From: Corticium candelabrum | Lineage: Eukaryota > Porifera > Homoscleromorpha > Homosclerophorida > Plakinidae | Assembly (NCBI RefSeq): GCF_963422355.1 | Contig: NC_085097.1 | Location: 3,633,039 to 3,697,038 of the forward strand | Reading direction: 5' to 3' | Length of the DNA stretch: 64,000 nt | Shown: positions 10,889-20,617 of the stretch, piece by piece | Layout of the letters: each line of letters opens with the position of its first letter | How positions within the stretch are numbered: the first letter of the stretch is position 1 | Program-made: the position numbers and the translations under genes | The notes under the pieces: model-generated | The model's database searches: none | The model's input: only the letters and a program-made list of their open reading frames with translations | What the model was told of the DNA's origin: nothing

Positions 10889-12628
10889 ATGTCGTCCGAG
10901 CCAAAAAACGATTGGGCACGATATGTTAGTCCCAAGTTACCAGAACTTGTGAAAAAGCTAGAGCCGTCGTTGTTATTGGCGGAGTTACGTGATTGTGGTC
11001 TTCTAACTTCAGAAGATTGCAGTACTCTGCGACATGAATGTTCCAAGGAAGAGGATCGATCGCGCAAACTGCTTTTCGACATACTCCCGCGCCGGGGAAA
11101 CGATGCTTTCGACCGTTTCTGCCATGTCATAGGTAAAGTCGATGGACAGCGGCATATTTTGAAAGAAGTTCTGCAGGTGGAAACCATGACGAAGCCTTCT
11201 TGTAAAGAAGATGAGAAAACGCCACCGCAGAAAGGTACTAATGAGTCAACAGTGGAAGCACCCGCACACGCTAGTTCAATAGGCAGAAGCTGCAACACAT
11301 CTGTCATCCATAACCCTTTTGTGACTGAACTAGACCGCAACATTATTACAGTGCAGGAGACTGTGGAATTTGCACAAAGATTCTTGAGAGCGATTCCGTC
11401 CGCGATCATTGCCCCATTGCAGATGATACCGAAGAGCAGCGCAGCCTTCGTGGAACTTCCTGATCCACCCATTATGACGTCGACTCGTAATGCACGCTGC
11501 ACTTTTCTAAAATCTTTAACATGTTTTAGGTGATAATGGTGTAATTTAATAGATGTCCTATGTTTAATTAATTCTAGATCTTCCCATGGACGAATGCTTT
11601 ATTGGAAACAGATGCAGAGGCTTAATTAGATTGGCAAACATCCCATGTAACCGTTAGAACGGAAACAGCTACCCTGTGTCTTGTATATATTCATATTTGC
11701 TAAATACGTTTTACATGATACGAATGACTGATTGTGAACACGTATATATTTAATGTTGCCATTCAGTTTTTGCTAAATATGTTAACTATAGTCGTTGAAT
11801 GATAGGTGCTGGTGCTGATCAGATCGGAACCGGACAATTGTCAGCGTCATCCAGAGTCAATTCGACTGTAGAAGTGGCAGATACCACAGACGGTAATAGT
11901 GAATTAGAGGTATGTATATACTTTACAATAAAGCGTTGCTTTTCATGCTTAATCGATATACTTTTTGTGGGGTTTCCAGCCCATTCTGGCTTCTCAAGGC
12001 TGGAAGTACGACGTGTTTTTGTGTCATGCCGGTGAAGACAAAATGAAATTTGTAGGTCCTCTAACCGAGGAGATGAGAAAGAAACATCAGATTGTTTCAT
12101 TTTTCGATGCTGATTCATTATCAGAGGGACGAATGGCACAGACAGACATTGCCGAAGCCATCATACGGTCTCCTCTCTTTGTCGTTATACTCAGCCATAA
12201 ATTTAAAGCAAAACCGTATCCGGCAGCAGAAGTAAAAGCAGCACTTGAATTTAACGAACAAGGACCTGACTCCTTTGAATTTAACTCACGTTACAAGAAG
12301 ATTATACCAGTCTTTTACAAGCTTACACCCCGTGAATGCAGCGACTGTGATATCAAAATTTTACACATATTAGCTGGAATTACTGGCATTGAGAAGAAGC
12401 ATAATGAAGACGTTAGAAGTTTTGTAACTTACGTTGCCCAGAAAATTGGAGAACATGTTAAAGCCCAAAAAGATAGACGTAATTGTTGTATAAGCTGACA
12501 ACTGTGTTCCTATAGCATTTAACGATGCTTATTAAATGTATTTAGCTGCAGTGGAGACCCTTCCGGAAATGTCACCTGTTCGTACTCGGATAAAAGAGAT
12601 CTTCGACGAATTTAAGAAGAGAACCTAG
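10889..12628 (+). CDS. CARD-TIR protein
   Basis: A CARD (a death-fold adaptor that pairs with other CARDs) spans roughly residues 1-95: LPELVKKLEP...GLLTSEDCSTLRH...DILPRRGNDAFDRFCHVIG. The TIR follows: YDVFLCHAGEDK (box 1), FFDADSLSEGRMAQTDI, FVVILSHKF and PYPAAEVKAALEF, whose Glu is a candidate for the catalytic acid of NAD-cleaving TIRs. Proposed exons: 10889-11486 (an alternative donor at 11235 has the same phase), 11806-11909, 11980-12478, 12552-12628, giving about 425 aa. If the last 73-bp intron (12479-12551) is retained, translation stops at 12498 with the tail RRNCCIS, which resembles a CaaX prenylation box after basic residues. The first exon is homologous to 24990 and 30686, but only this locus has TIR exons. 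Confidence 0.75.
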
Positions 12629-13462
12629 TAGGACAACAAATATGACTGTAATTAGCTGAGAAAATAGCTGATTGATACAGGAGTTTGACATATAGTCAAA
12701 GTCCATGTTTTCACATGTAACATATCAAGTAGTATTTTACTAGATTACATACATGGAGCAGTGTGATGAGCGGTTTGTAGAATGCAACATAAATACGAGT
12801 AAATTAGCGGTAAGCAAAAAAGTCTAGTCTACCTACAAACCTTGTTTCCAGAAACACCTTTGTGTATACCTACCCAACACTATCTTAATTAATCCCTAAG
12901 TGCAGCCGTAACCCGTAACTTTAATCCTAAACCTACTAAACCATAACCATACCTAACTCTAAGCAGGAAGCAGTGAGAATGTGCTTCATATTTTGCTGTC
13001 TGCATGTTTGTCGATAACGCAAGAACAAATTTGCTTTCAAATCCGTGAATGAAAGTACCACTCTATTTAATCCATAATAACACCCCTGTAGAAGCCCATT
13101 TCTGTCATTATGCGTAAGAACCAACCGTGTTGTAGTAGATACAGCGGTAACTCATGAGCGCGAGATATCACACTTAACTGGCCTACAATCACTAATGCCT
13201 ACAATCGATATCAACTCATGTGGACTGTAGAATGCCCAAAAACTGATGTATTTAGATAGTACCGCCCAAAACATGACTCATCGACTGCGCATGCTTCCCA
13301 TCCTCACAGTCCCACACTACAATACTACAATACCGCCCCGCAAAATTTAGTGCAACCAACAACCCAACTCAACTCAACAATAAAGTGTTCATCACATCAC
13401 ATGTCTGCCTCTTTGGCAATTACTGATAACCGCACTTGACGTACGGATCGTGTTACCACTCT
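12629..13462. other. Intergenic, no gene seen
   Basis: AT-rich non-coding sequence between the CARD-TIR gene and a second-CARD pseudogene. A run of CCTAA-like words near 12890-12960 is too irregular to be telomeric repeat. No splice-bounded coding stretch found. Confidence 0.5.
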
Positions 13463-13800
13463 TTAGAGGTGGAGTCTCAATGGGAACGTGTGAAGCCTTG
13501 TCCCCCAGACCTCATCAACAAGCTGCGCCCTAGTCTGATTTTAGATGCACTTTGTGCAGTCGGCTTAGTTACAAAAGAAGAATATCTACTGCTATAGCAA
13601 GAGTCAATGAGTGAAGCTGAGTGATCAGACATGCTTGTAAGTACAATTCTTCCACAAAAGGGAAAAGGATCATTTGAAGCATTTTGTACAGTTTTAATTA
13701 AGGAAGAACAACAAAGGCATATTGTCAGTGAGATTTTGAAAGTTGAAACTGTAGATTTGCTGCCTGTCCATAGTGCCGGAAGTGAATCTGACTCCTATGC
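13463..13800 (+). pseudogene. Second-CARD pseudogene
   Basis: Closely matches the second CARD of the intact gene at 30686-32180 (its part from about 31081 to 31390), including DLINKLRPSLILD, LPQKGKGSFEAFC and QQRHIVSEILKVET. Two in-frame stops have appeared: TAG where the intact copy has CAG (in the YLLLQQES motif) and TGA where it has CGA (in EAERSDM). Homology stops soon after the VDLL motif. In the intact locus this block directly follows the first CARD; here it lies about 2.2 kb downstream with the TIR exons in between. Confidence 0.85.
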
Positions 13801-13929
13801 GGACAATGAACAATAGGATAGTGATGAGATCAATGTGCCCGGTTTCTGGAACCACAAAACCAGATTTATATCAAGGAAAGAAATCAAGGGTATTAAATTT
13901 GCTGGAATTATAGTATACCGCTTATCGGA

Positions 13930-14560
13930 GTAAGACGCAAACGGATATTTGGTAGAGAAGCCAGAAAGGGGTTGCGTCTACCGGGCACTGAGGGTGAGGG
14001 TAAAAATGTATCGTGGACTGACCAACTAGCCGAGGAACGCCATAAACCCGCGAAACGACGGTTTCGGACTAGAAGTGTCAGGGTGGAAAGTGTGAACAAT
14101 ATGTGGTCCACAGATCTCGTCGACAGACAGTCTTTCTCGAAATATAACAACGAAATCAAGTATCTTCTCAACAGCATCGATGTGTTCAGCAAGTACACGT
14201 GGTCTATTCTGTTGGTAGACAAGACGGGTAAAAACATAACTTGTGCTTTCGACACAATACCAAAAAGGAAACCTAACAGGTTGTGGGTGGATCGAGGTAG
14301 TGAATTTTACAATAGGACAATGGATCGCTGGCTAAAACGAGAAAATGGAAATACACGTCATCTCACAACACTGACAGGTATTTAGACGTCTTGGGTGAAT
14401 TGCTGAAAAAATACAATACGTTGTATCTCAGGTCAAAACGAATGAGCCCAACAAAAGCCAGCGAGAAACGAAACAAATCAATCGTTTGGAATCATCTGTG
14501 TGGTGACACAGTCAAACCCCACAAACCCGTTGTTTTAACAACGATCAAAGTCGTTTATCG
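13930..14560 (+). pseudogene. Polinton/Maverick-type integrase relic
   Basis: The peptide has hallmarks of the rve-type integrase carried by Polinton/Maverick elements: HKPAKRRF, then NMWSTDLVD (first Asp), YLLNSIDVFSKYTWSILLVD, then LWVDRGSEFYN (second Asp), and after a frameshift LLKKYNTLYLRSKRMSPTKA. The integrase normally inserts element DNA by a DDE mechanism. Sequence between AFDTI and KRKPNRLW is shortened, and the region with the third acidic residue is lost or scrambled, so the gene is dead. No DNA polymerase, protease or capsid gene lies next to it. Confidence 0.65.
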
Positions 14561-14978
14561 CGTTCGAATATCCTTCCTGTATATGGAGGATCTCAAACAT
14601 CTGTTGCGTTTGTATGAGAAAAAGCACCTCAGAGCGGTGGGTCTCGACAAGGCCTTGAATGTCTTGAACCCACCAATCAAAAAGCTCAGCCGTCTTGAAC
14701 AACTACACGACCTACGGTATATCAGTCACAAGGCGCTCAACTCGGCATTGTGTGTTCTAACACCTCCCTTCCGAGGCCATGGATGCAGAGGAAACCGTGG
14801 AATCATATGATGAGCCTTGATGTAGCCACTACCACTAACTCCAAAATCAAGACAAAAAAAAATTATCCGCTATGTAGGGACGGTAGTGATGCTGGCAGGT
14901 CTGTTCTTATACAGAGAACCAGTGATGACATAAGTGTGCACCCCAAAATTGGCCACACATTTGCATGGTCAATCTGAG
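14561..14978 (+). other. Downstream of integrase relic; unclear coding traces
   Basis: An open stretch around 14583-14810 continues from the integrase tail, with a VRIS motif reminiscent of the integrase C-terminal chromo-like segment, followed by Leu/Lys-rich sequence I do not recognise. The rest shows nothing clear. Confidence 0.3.
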
Positions 14979-15829
14979 TCAATATTGGCCTAGATGTAAC
15001 ACATTTGCACAATTTCTTCTTGCCCCTTCTTCAGCACATAGCGCGGCCCATTTGATGTTGGTTGCACCACATCTATAGCATAGAATCACGATCCTAATGT
15101 GACCACACTTGGTGGCATGCGTCATGTCAGTATTAAGATCTTCAGCACCCCAACCGTAGCACAAACGCACTACAGATTCGTGACCATTGCCTGCAGCACA
15201 CAGCATAGTCTAGCCCCAAATCACGACATAGTCGCACGACAGATTCATGGCCTTCTTCTGTGGAATACGGCACAATCAGGTCAATTTCTTGGGCACCCCA
15301 ATCGCACCACAAACAAGCTGTGGATTCGTAACCACCACTCGTGGCCCATGCCATAGCCGTGTCAGCGTTGGTGTATCCCAACTCACGACATAGTCGCATC
15401 GCATTTTCATAGCCATTTTGCTGCCCAGATCATGGGTTGCTCAAAATCGGTGATCCCCCAATCACAAAACAGTTGCCAAATGTTTTCATGATCACTACTT
15501 GCGGCCCATAACATAGCCGAGTCAAACCTGTAGGCTCCCAATTTTCTATATAAACGGACGACTTCCTTGTGACCACCTTCTGCATACCACTTAATGGCTT
15601 CATGTAGATCGACATTGTCAAAGCCGTGGCACATTTGCACAATGTGGGTGTGACCCCCATAGAAAGCCGTTTTCATGGCTTCTTGGATATGATTTGCACC
15701 TAGTTGTAGAGCAAAATATACCATAAAAATATAACCACAAGTGGCAGTCACGGTTATTACTTGATTAGGAGAAAGACCACTCCCAGCTACAATGACGTCT
15801 CTCCCATTGGGATGCATTTGACAACCCAA
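14979..15829 (-). pseudogene. Ankyrin-like repeat protein of large-DNA-virus type, frameshifted
   Basis: On the minus strand a run of roughly 33-residue repeats reads across three frames: AMAWATSGGYESTACLWCDWGA, EEGHESVVRLCRDLG, AAGNGHESVVRLCYGWGAED, GGHKEVVRLYRKLGA. The unit (A...GGHE-VVRLC--WGA) is the ankyrin-like form I associate with nucleocytoplasmic large DNA viruses more than with animal ankyrins; that assignment is from memory of families, not a search. Two frameshifts, near 15412 and 15210, break the frame. The N-terminal part starts near 15829. Confidence 0.6.
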
Positions 15830-15948
15830 CTAATAAACGTCTAGAGTCTGTTGAGTGCACAGGATATTCAGCAAGAGTTGCACCATGATAACGCACCGCT
15901 TGGGCAGCGGCAAGAACTTTCAACAAAATAGCCATATATTATATATGT

Positions 15949-16090
15949 ATATCTCTAATAGGACGCCCTATTAAAGAAATACGATTGTATAATATATTCC
16001 TCTAAGGTGTCCTATTAGAGATATACATATACAATATACTCCTCTAATAAGATGCCCTATTAGAGAAACACAACTGTATAATATATGCTT
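15949..16090. repeat. Three palindromic intergenic repeats
   Basis: Three units of about 45-50 bp lie head to tail, each with the palindrome CTCTAATAGG-(4-5 nt)-CCTATTAGAG followed by an AT-rich tail like ACAACTGTATAATATATGC. A fourth unit is at 17316-17363. Each could fold as a hairpin. Placement between and after genes of the foreign-looking block would suit a transcription terminator or viral intergenic repeat, but that is inference. Confidence 0.75.
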
Positions 16091-16375
16091 TCTTTGTATG
16101 GAGGATAGCAGGATTCGTGAATTCGTCGAACCCCACGGCTCTCTCAGACAACGTACTGGAGAACAGCATTGATTATGACGGCATATGGTTGGAGGGTCTG
16201 AAAGAGCTGCTCTATTGGGTTGGAACCCCTATATTGTTCCTTTTTGACAATTGCTCCAAGATGCGAGTGGCATCGAGGCAAGATCTCTGGTGAGCATTGC
16301 CTGTTGGTGGAGGACGGGATTCGAGCTAGTATCTGAACGAATGGTCGAGATAGACTGTGGAACACCCTGCATGGG

Positions 16376-16378
<3 letters not shown>

Positions 16379-16421
<43 letters not shown>
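16379..16421. repeat. (AT)n microsatellite
   Basis: An uninterrupted AT dinucleotide run of about 43 bp just upstream of the unrecognised broken gene at 16424-17160. Confidence 0.95.
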
Positions 16422-16423
<2 letters not shown>

Positions 16424-16424
<1 letters not shown>

Positions 16425-17160
16425 GTAGGAAATGTAGGCTATAGTCCAGACGGATACTGTGTCGTATCGTTTACAAAATCTGGTAAAAATAGGAGGCACA
16501 TTCACACCGCTCGAGTAGTTTGACCTATGGTATGGTCAAGAGTCTACACAAGGGTTTAATCCTATCCAAGGTCTCCAGATGTATTGTATTACTCGAGTAT
16601 AAGGCTCCATATCGAAGATACCCAACTGTTCGTATACCTAGGTACTATTTACCCCAAATATGGATGGGACTGGATCTATCTCCCATTGCTAGCTTCGGTC
16701 TCTATGTAGAGGTTGTATATCGTCTCTGTAAATTAAACCAACTAGAACCTACACCGAACTACAATAAATCCTACCAAAAAGATACAAACCATGGTTGGCT
16801 CTCCGCTATTTCTTGGGGTCGTCTAGCTGTACTAGAGGAAAATGATAAGGGAACCGACGATGGGGCCTCCTCACCCTCACCCGTGATCAGACCTATAGAC
16901 TTTGGTGCTGCACCCAATGATGTGCTATATGTACTTATGGAAGCTATCGCCAGCAGTACTTGTCGAGTTCAATATCTAGAAGCTTGGTTTGCAGATGGAT
17001 AAAGAGGTAACACAGGATCACTCGAGAAGACCCTAGATACCTGTTTGCCCAAGGATGATCATATAGTAGGACATGTACCTTAGAAAGCCATGGAGGTGCA
17101 CTTAGAACAACAGAACGCAAACGAGATTTTCTACGAGATAGTAGACAATAGATAGAGGAA
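16424..17160 (+). pseudogene. Unrecognised broken gene (SWGRLAVLE motif)
   Basis: Coding character is clear. It starts with VGNVGYSPDGYCVVSFTKSG, shifts frame near 16518, and continues as a 160-residue stretch with PYRRYPTVRIPRYYLP, GLDLSPIASFGLYVEVVYRL and GWLSAISWGRLAVLEEND, then Ser/Pro-rich sequence. After the stop at 17002 the same frame continues with coding-like sequence (LEKTLDTCLPKDDHIVGHVP, then AMEVHLEQQNANEIFYEIVD) interrupted by more stops. I do not recognise the family. It lies between palindromic repeats, so I group it with the foreign block. Confidence 0.5.
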
Positions 17161-17315
17161 CTGTGGAAGACGGTGCATACAATCCAATCCTCTGACAAAT
17201 CCACGTAGGACCCTGCATGATATATATGTACCATCCAATGGGTTGGATGAGATAGGTCCACCACCAGGTGGGTATGCATGCGAAGATCTATATAGGGATA
17301 ACGTATAGAACCTTG

Positions 17316-17363
17316 GTCTAATAAGACGCCCTATTAGAGAAACTCAACTGTATAACATATGCT
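17316..17363. repeat. Palindromic intergenic repeat, fourth unit
   Basis: TCTAATAAGACGCCCTATTAG plus the AT-rich tail AACTGTATAACATATGCT, nearly the same as the units at 15949-16090 although more than 1.2 kb away. Confidence 0.75.
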
Positions 17364-17533
17364 ATGAAAATCTTGCTGGTGTGAGAGATAATGCAAACCC
17401 AAAAAAATCCAAAAAGAAAAAAAGTTATATATAATACTAATGGTGTTGCTCGTGCAAGACCAATTTTTTTTACGTTCTCCACAATATCTTCAGCCTGTTT
17501 CCCGAGACGGGAGGAAGATCCCAGAGACAACAA
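17318..17533 (-). CDS. Small predicted membrane protein (hypothetical)
   Basis: A 71-residue minus-strand frame with an N-terminal amphipathic stretch (GKQAEDIVENVKKIGLARAT) followed by one strongly hydrophobic segment (PLVLYITFFLFGFFWVCII) long enough to cross a membrane. The last part runs into the palindromic repeat, so the true end may have been lost. No family recognised. Its place in the foreign-looking block is the main reason to list it; it could be chance. Confidence 0.3.
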   Translation of the reverse strand: MLSLGSSSRLGKQAEDIVENVKKIGLARATPLVLYITFFLFGFFWVCIISHTSKIFIAYVIQLSFSNRASY

Positions 17534-17699
17534 AATATTTGACTATCACCGTTTGCACGCAATCCCAAGCGAGAGAAGGGTGTTTTTCTAGATCTATGCA
17601 ATACAAAAAAAAACATTTTTAAAAACGGTATTTGAGAACTCCCACCTCCACTACTTCCGTTGGGTTCTCTGTTTGTGGAAAGCATTGATACAGCGACAT

Positions 17700-18551
17700 G
17701 AGGTGAACGAGAACAAGAACAAAGATGAGTGAGGAGGGTTAGATGTTTCGACTACACTTGTAGCACATGTGAATGCAACAACCACTATTTCTAATTGGAT
17801 TTCACCGATTGCGATCGAAACCAACTCTCAATGTGGATTGGGTTTATCATGATCGGATTGCAATCCATTTGCACGTGTGGACTGGGCTTAAGCCTTCAAT
17901 AGAACAAATATATATTAGCACTGCCTGTTAAACAGCTGGCTTTATGATTAAATTAGAGTGAACAGGTGTGTAATCAAACTATTTAGAAAGAGTTTGTAAG
18001 AACTGAATATACCTTATTTTTCATCTAAAGATGTCTGTAACAAAAGCAGAGATTCTGCAAACATGCATTGCAGCAGTATAGTCTACTCGCTCAAGTATAG
18101 TCGCAGGGCTCAAGTAAGCTCTCATCCCCACTTTGGGCTAGGCTCTAAGATTTTCACACCTCTTTGCTATTTGATTAGTGCTAATTGGGACTTTCTACAA
18201 TGACTGTTTGCTAGGGTTGCACTGCCTGTAGGAATGCTAATACCATTATTCTTCACTTGCTGATGCCTTTGACAACCTGCAGAAGCTATGCTGAAGAGAT
18301 TTTTTCATTTACTGTTGAACAGAAGATTAGTGTCATCCAATGGCATTGCCATAATAGCTGGGTGGTGTCATAAACAGCTAACCCATTTAGCATTGACAGG
18401 TGGTGTGATTAGCCCTTAAGTTAATTGATTAATCACTTTGCCAATTAACACTTCTAGGTGTCAGTTTATCAAGTACGTCCTATCCCAACTTTTCCCTTTG
18501 ATGCTAGCCAACCATCCGGGTGGGATAATACTCGAACAAGTACGGGTAAAC
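17700..18551. other. Intergenic, no gene seen
   Basis: Sequence between the foreign block and the piggyBac-like MITE. No convincing coding stretch or terminal repeats noticed. Confidence 0.5.
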
Positions 18552-18555
18552 TTAA

Positions 18556-19242
18556 AGGTGCAGGGTCATGGTGGGGCATGAGCACTTGAGCCGGTCTCAA
18601 GTGAGGTAGCTATTGGGTCATAGATATTACGTCATAGGTATCCCATGTAACATATATGTTCAAGTGTCCTTGCAAAAAATCAGTTTCAGTCTCCAGTAGG
18701 CCCTTCAAATGCTGTCCATAGGTTGCACATGTGCTAAGGTCAATATACAAAACTACTGAAAAGCTGGCTATTTAGGTGTCAATTGACAGGCACAGTAGCA
18801 GTGTAAGCTTAAACAATACAAAATCACTGTGCGCTTAGTTACTCAGAGGAAGACGTGTCTAGGGCAGATGCAACGTATGAAAACGTGACGTGTGCTTTTC
18901 TGGTCACATACATAGCGCAAGGAACCCCGATCTGGCTTAAAGTGCGAGAGTGCTTGTCGAATTTTACCAAAGCTGCAATGTATAGCAACCTCAGTTTGAG
19001 GGTTTAGCCAAAAATTCCGAGAACTACATCTAAGAAACCTAGAATTTACCTACTAAACATGGTCTAACACAACCTCATACTGCAACGTTTTATCATTCTA
19101 ATTCGGGCTAGAGAGAGACTTCAGTCAACTTTGCATTCAGTGTAAATTAGAGAGTCTACTTCCTCGTGGTTAATGAGTGTTTGAAAAAGTGCACCCTTTT
19201 CAAAGCGATGAAGTGCACGTGTCCGACCGTGACCCTGCACCT
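18556..19242. mobile_element. Non-autonomous piggyBac-like element (TTAA target)
   Basis: The 687-bp element is bounded by inverted ends AGGTGCAGGGTCATGGT and ACCGTGACCCTGCACCT, with TTAA directly outside both (18552-18555 and 19243-19246). TTAA duplication is the hallmark of piggyBac-type insertion. No transposase coding region inside. Confidence 0.8.
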
Positions 19243-19305
19243 TTAATCAGCATGCGACTTAATTATTAGTGACGCTACTACCATAAACCAATAAAAGCAA
19301 GTCTG

Positions 19306-19590
19306 TAATCAAACTTCACTAAAATAAGTCAAATAAATCTATAAAGTAATTCTACTCTGTCTATTCTGAGTTGCGATTGGCAAAAATTATTTCTTAATTA
19401 GTTTATTCTTCTGAACTCAGAACAGACATTAGTTTAACTAATTAAGAAATAATTTTTTCCAATCTGAACTCAGAACAGACATTAGTTTAACTAATTAAGA
19501 AATAATTTTTGCCAATCTGAACTCAGAATAGACAGAGTAGAATTACTTTATAGATTTATTTGACTTACTTATTTTAGAGAAGTTTGATTA
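19306..19590. mobile_element. Fold-back MITE with long inverted arms
   Basis: The arms, about 95 bp each, are nearly perfect inverted copies: the left begins TAATCAAACTTCACTAAAAT and the right ends with GAGAAGTTTGATTA. Between them a block of about 65 bp (TCTGAACTCAGAACAGACAT onward) occurs twice directly. The whole could form a long cruciform. No coding capacity. Confidence 0.85.
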
Positions 19591-19620
19591 ATGTACACTA
19601 GTATATGTATCTAAGTACTC

Positions 19621-19714
19621 AATGAACTCTGACTTGTCTATTGATAGAAGCTGCGTTACAAAAGATGAATGAACTCTGACTTGTCTATTGATAGAAGCTG
19701 CGTTACAAAAGATG
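19621..19714. repeat. Two-unit tandem duplication, 47 bp
   Basis: A 47-bp unit starting AATGAACTCTGACTTGTCTA is present twice without visible differences, so the duplication is recent. No coding context. Confidence 0.9.
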
Positions 19715-20205
19715 AATGACGAAAGTAGGTAAGAGTATCTAACAAGTCAAACAGCTTTACTGAGTGTCTCAATTTATATCACTAGCATGATCACTACTTC
19801 TAACTTTGACGTATTCTTGAAATTGTAGGGAAACGAAGAAATCAATCTTGAGAAGCAGCTGGGCTCGTATCATATGTACAGACAGCACCTAATAACCACA
19901 ACGCATCAGATAGCTAGTGCTCACAAGACAAAGCAAAAGTTGACTTAACCTTCGTAATTTCATGTCTCCCAGTTGTGGTCATACTGTAGATGTAATAGTA
20001 TTATGATAATGTGGCTTACTCATAAAACAGCTGTTCCAAATAAGATTGAACACTTTGAACGTTTTGAGACTCTTCACTCGTTTAGTATAGACATGTTAAC
20101 TGAAGTGCTGACAGATGACTTACTCACAGGAATACAATGACACCATTTCTGTCTAAGGGACTCTTAGCATTTGTAGGATCCAAGGACTAGATTATATGTG
20201 TCTTA

Positions 20206-20388
20206 TACCACGTTCACACTAGAGACTTCAGAACCGTGCTAGGCATAGTTGAAAGTGATCTAGATGGCCAAAGTCAGCAACAAAACGAGGCCTTTATTAA
20301 GTATTTTGAGTAGACTAAAGTAATGGCAATCTTGAAGAAACTTTATCTGGTCCAGCTCGGTTCCGAAGGTGCTAGTGTGAACGCGGTA
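20206..20388. mobile_element. Harbinger-like MITE (TTA target)
   Basis: Inverted ends TACCACGTTCACACTAG and CTAGTGTGAACGCGGTA are flanked on both sides by TTA (20203-20205 and 20389-20391). A 3-bp TTA/TWA duplication is typical of PIF/Harbinger elements. The element is 183 bp and has no coding capacity. Confidence 0.8.
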
Positions 20389-20617
20389 TTACACTCATAG
20401 AACAGGAACATTTGACAACTACTAAATCATAACATGGAAGTTTTAGGACAACTGAATGAAATTGTCGTGTGTTTGTAATGAGAAAGTTAGGAGAGGAGGG
20501 AAGAAGAGAAATAAAAGGAGAAACAACAATAACAGAAACAACAAGAGAAATATTATTACCATGCAGACTTCAAGAAAACAAGTACAAGGATTAAGGAAAG
20601 ACGTGACTTTGAAGATG

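Noticed and set aside
12890..12960. CCTAA-like words suggesting telomeric repeat
   Set aside because: Spacing and sequence are irregular; no true (TTAGGG)n or similar array.
13820..17700. Complete Polinton/Maverick element
   Set aside because: No polymerase, protease, packaging ATPase or capsid genes and no long terminal inverted repeats seen; only an integrase relic.
19621..19714. CRISPR-like direct repeats
   Set aside because: Only two adjacent copies with no spacers, in an intron-bearing eukaryotic context; a simple tandem duplication.
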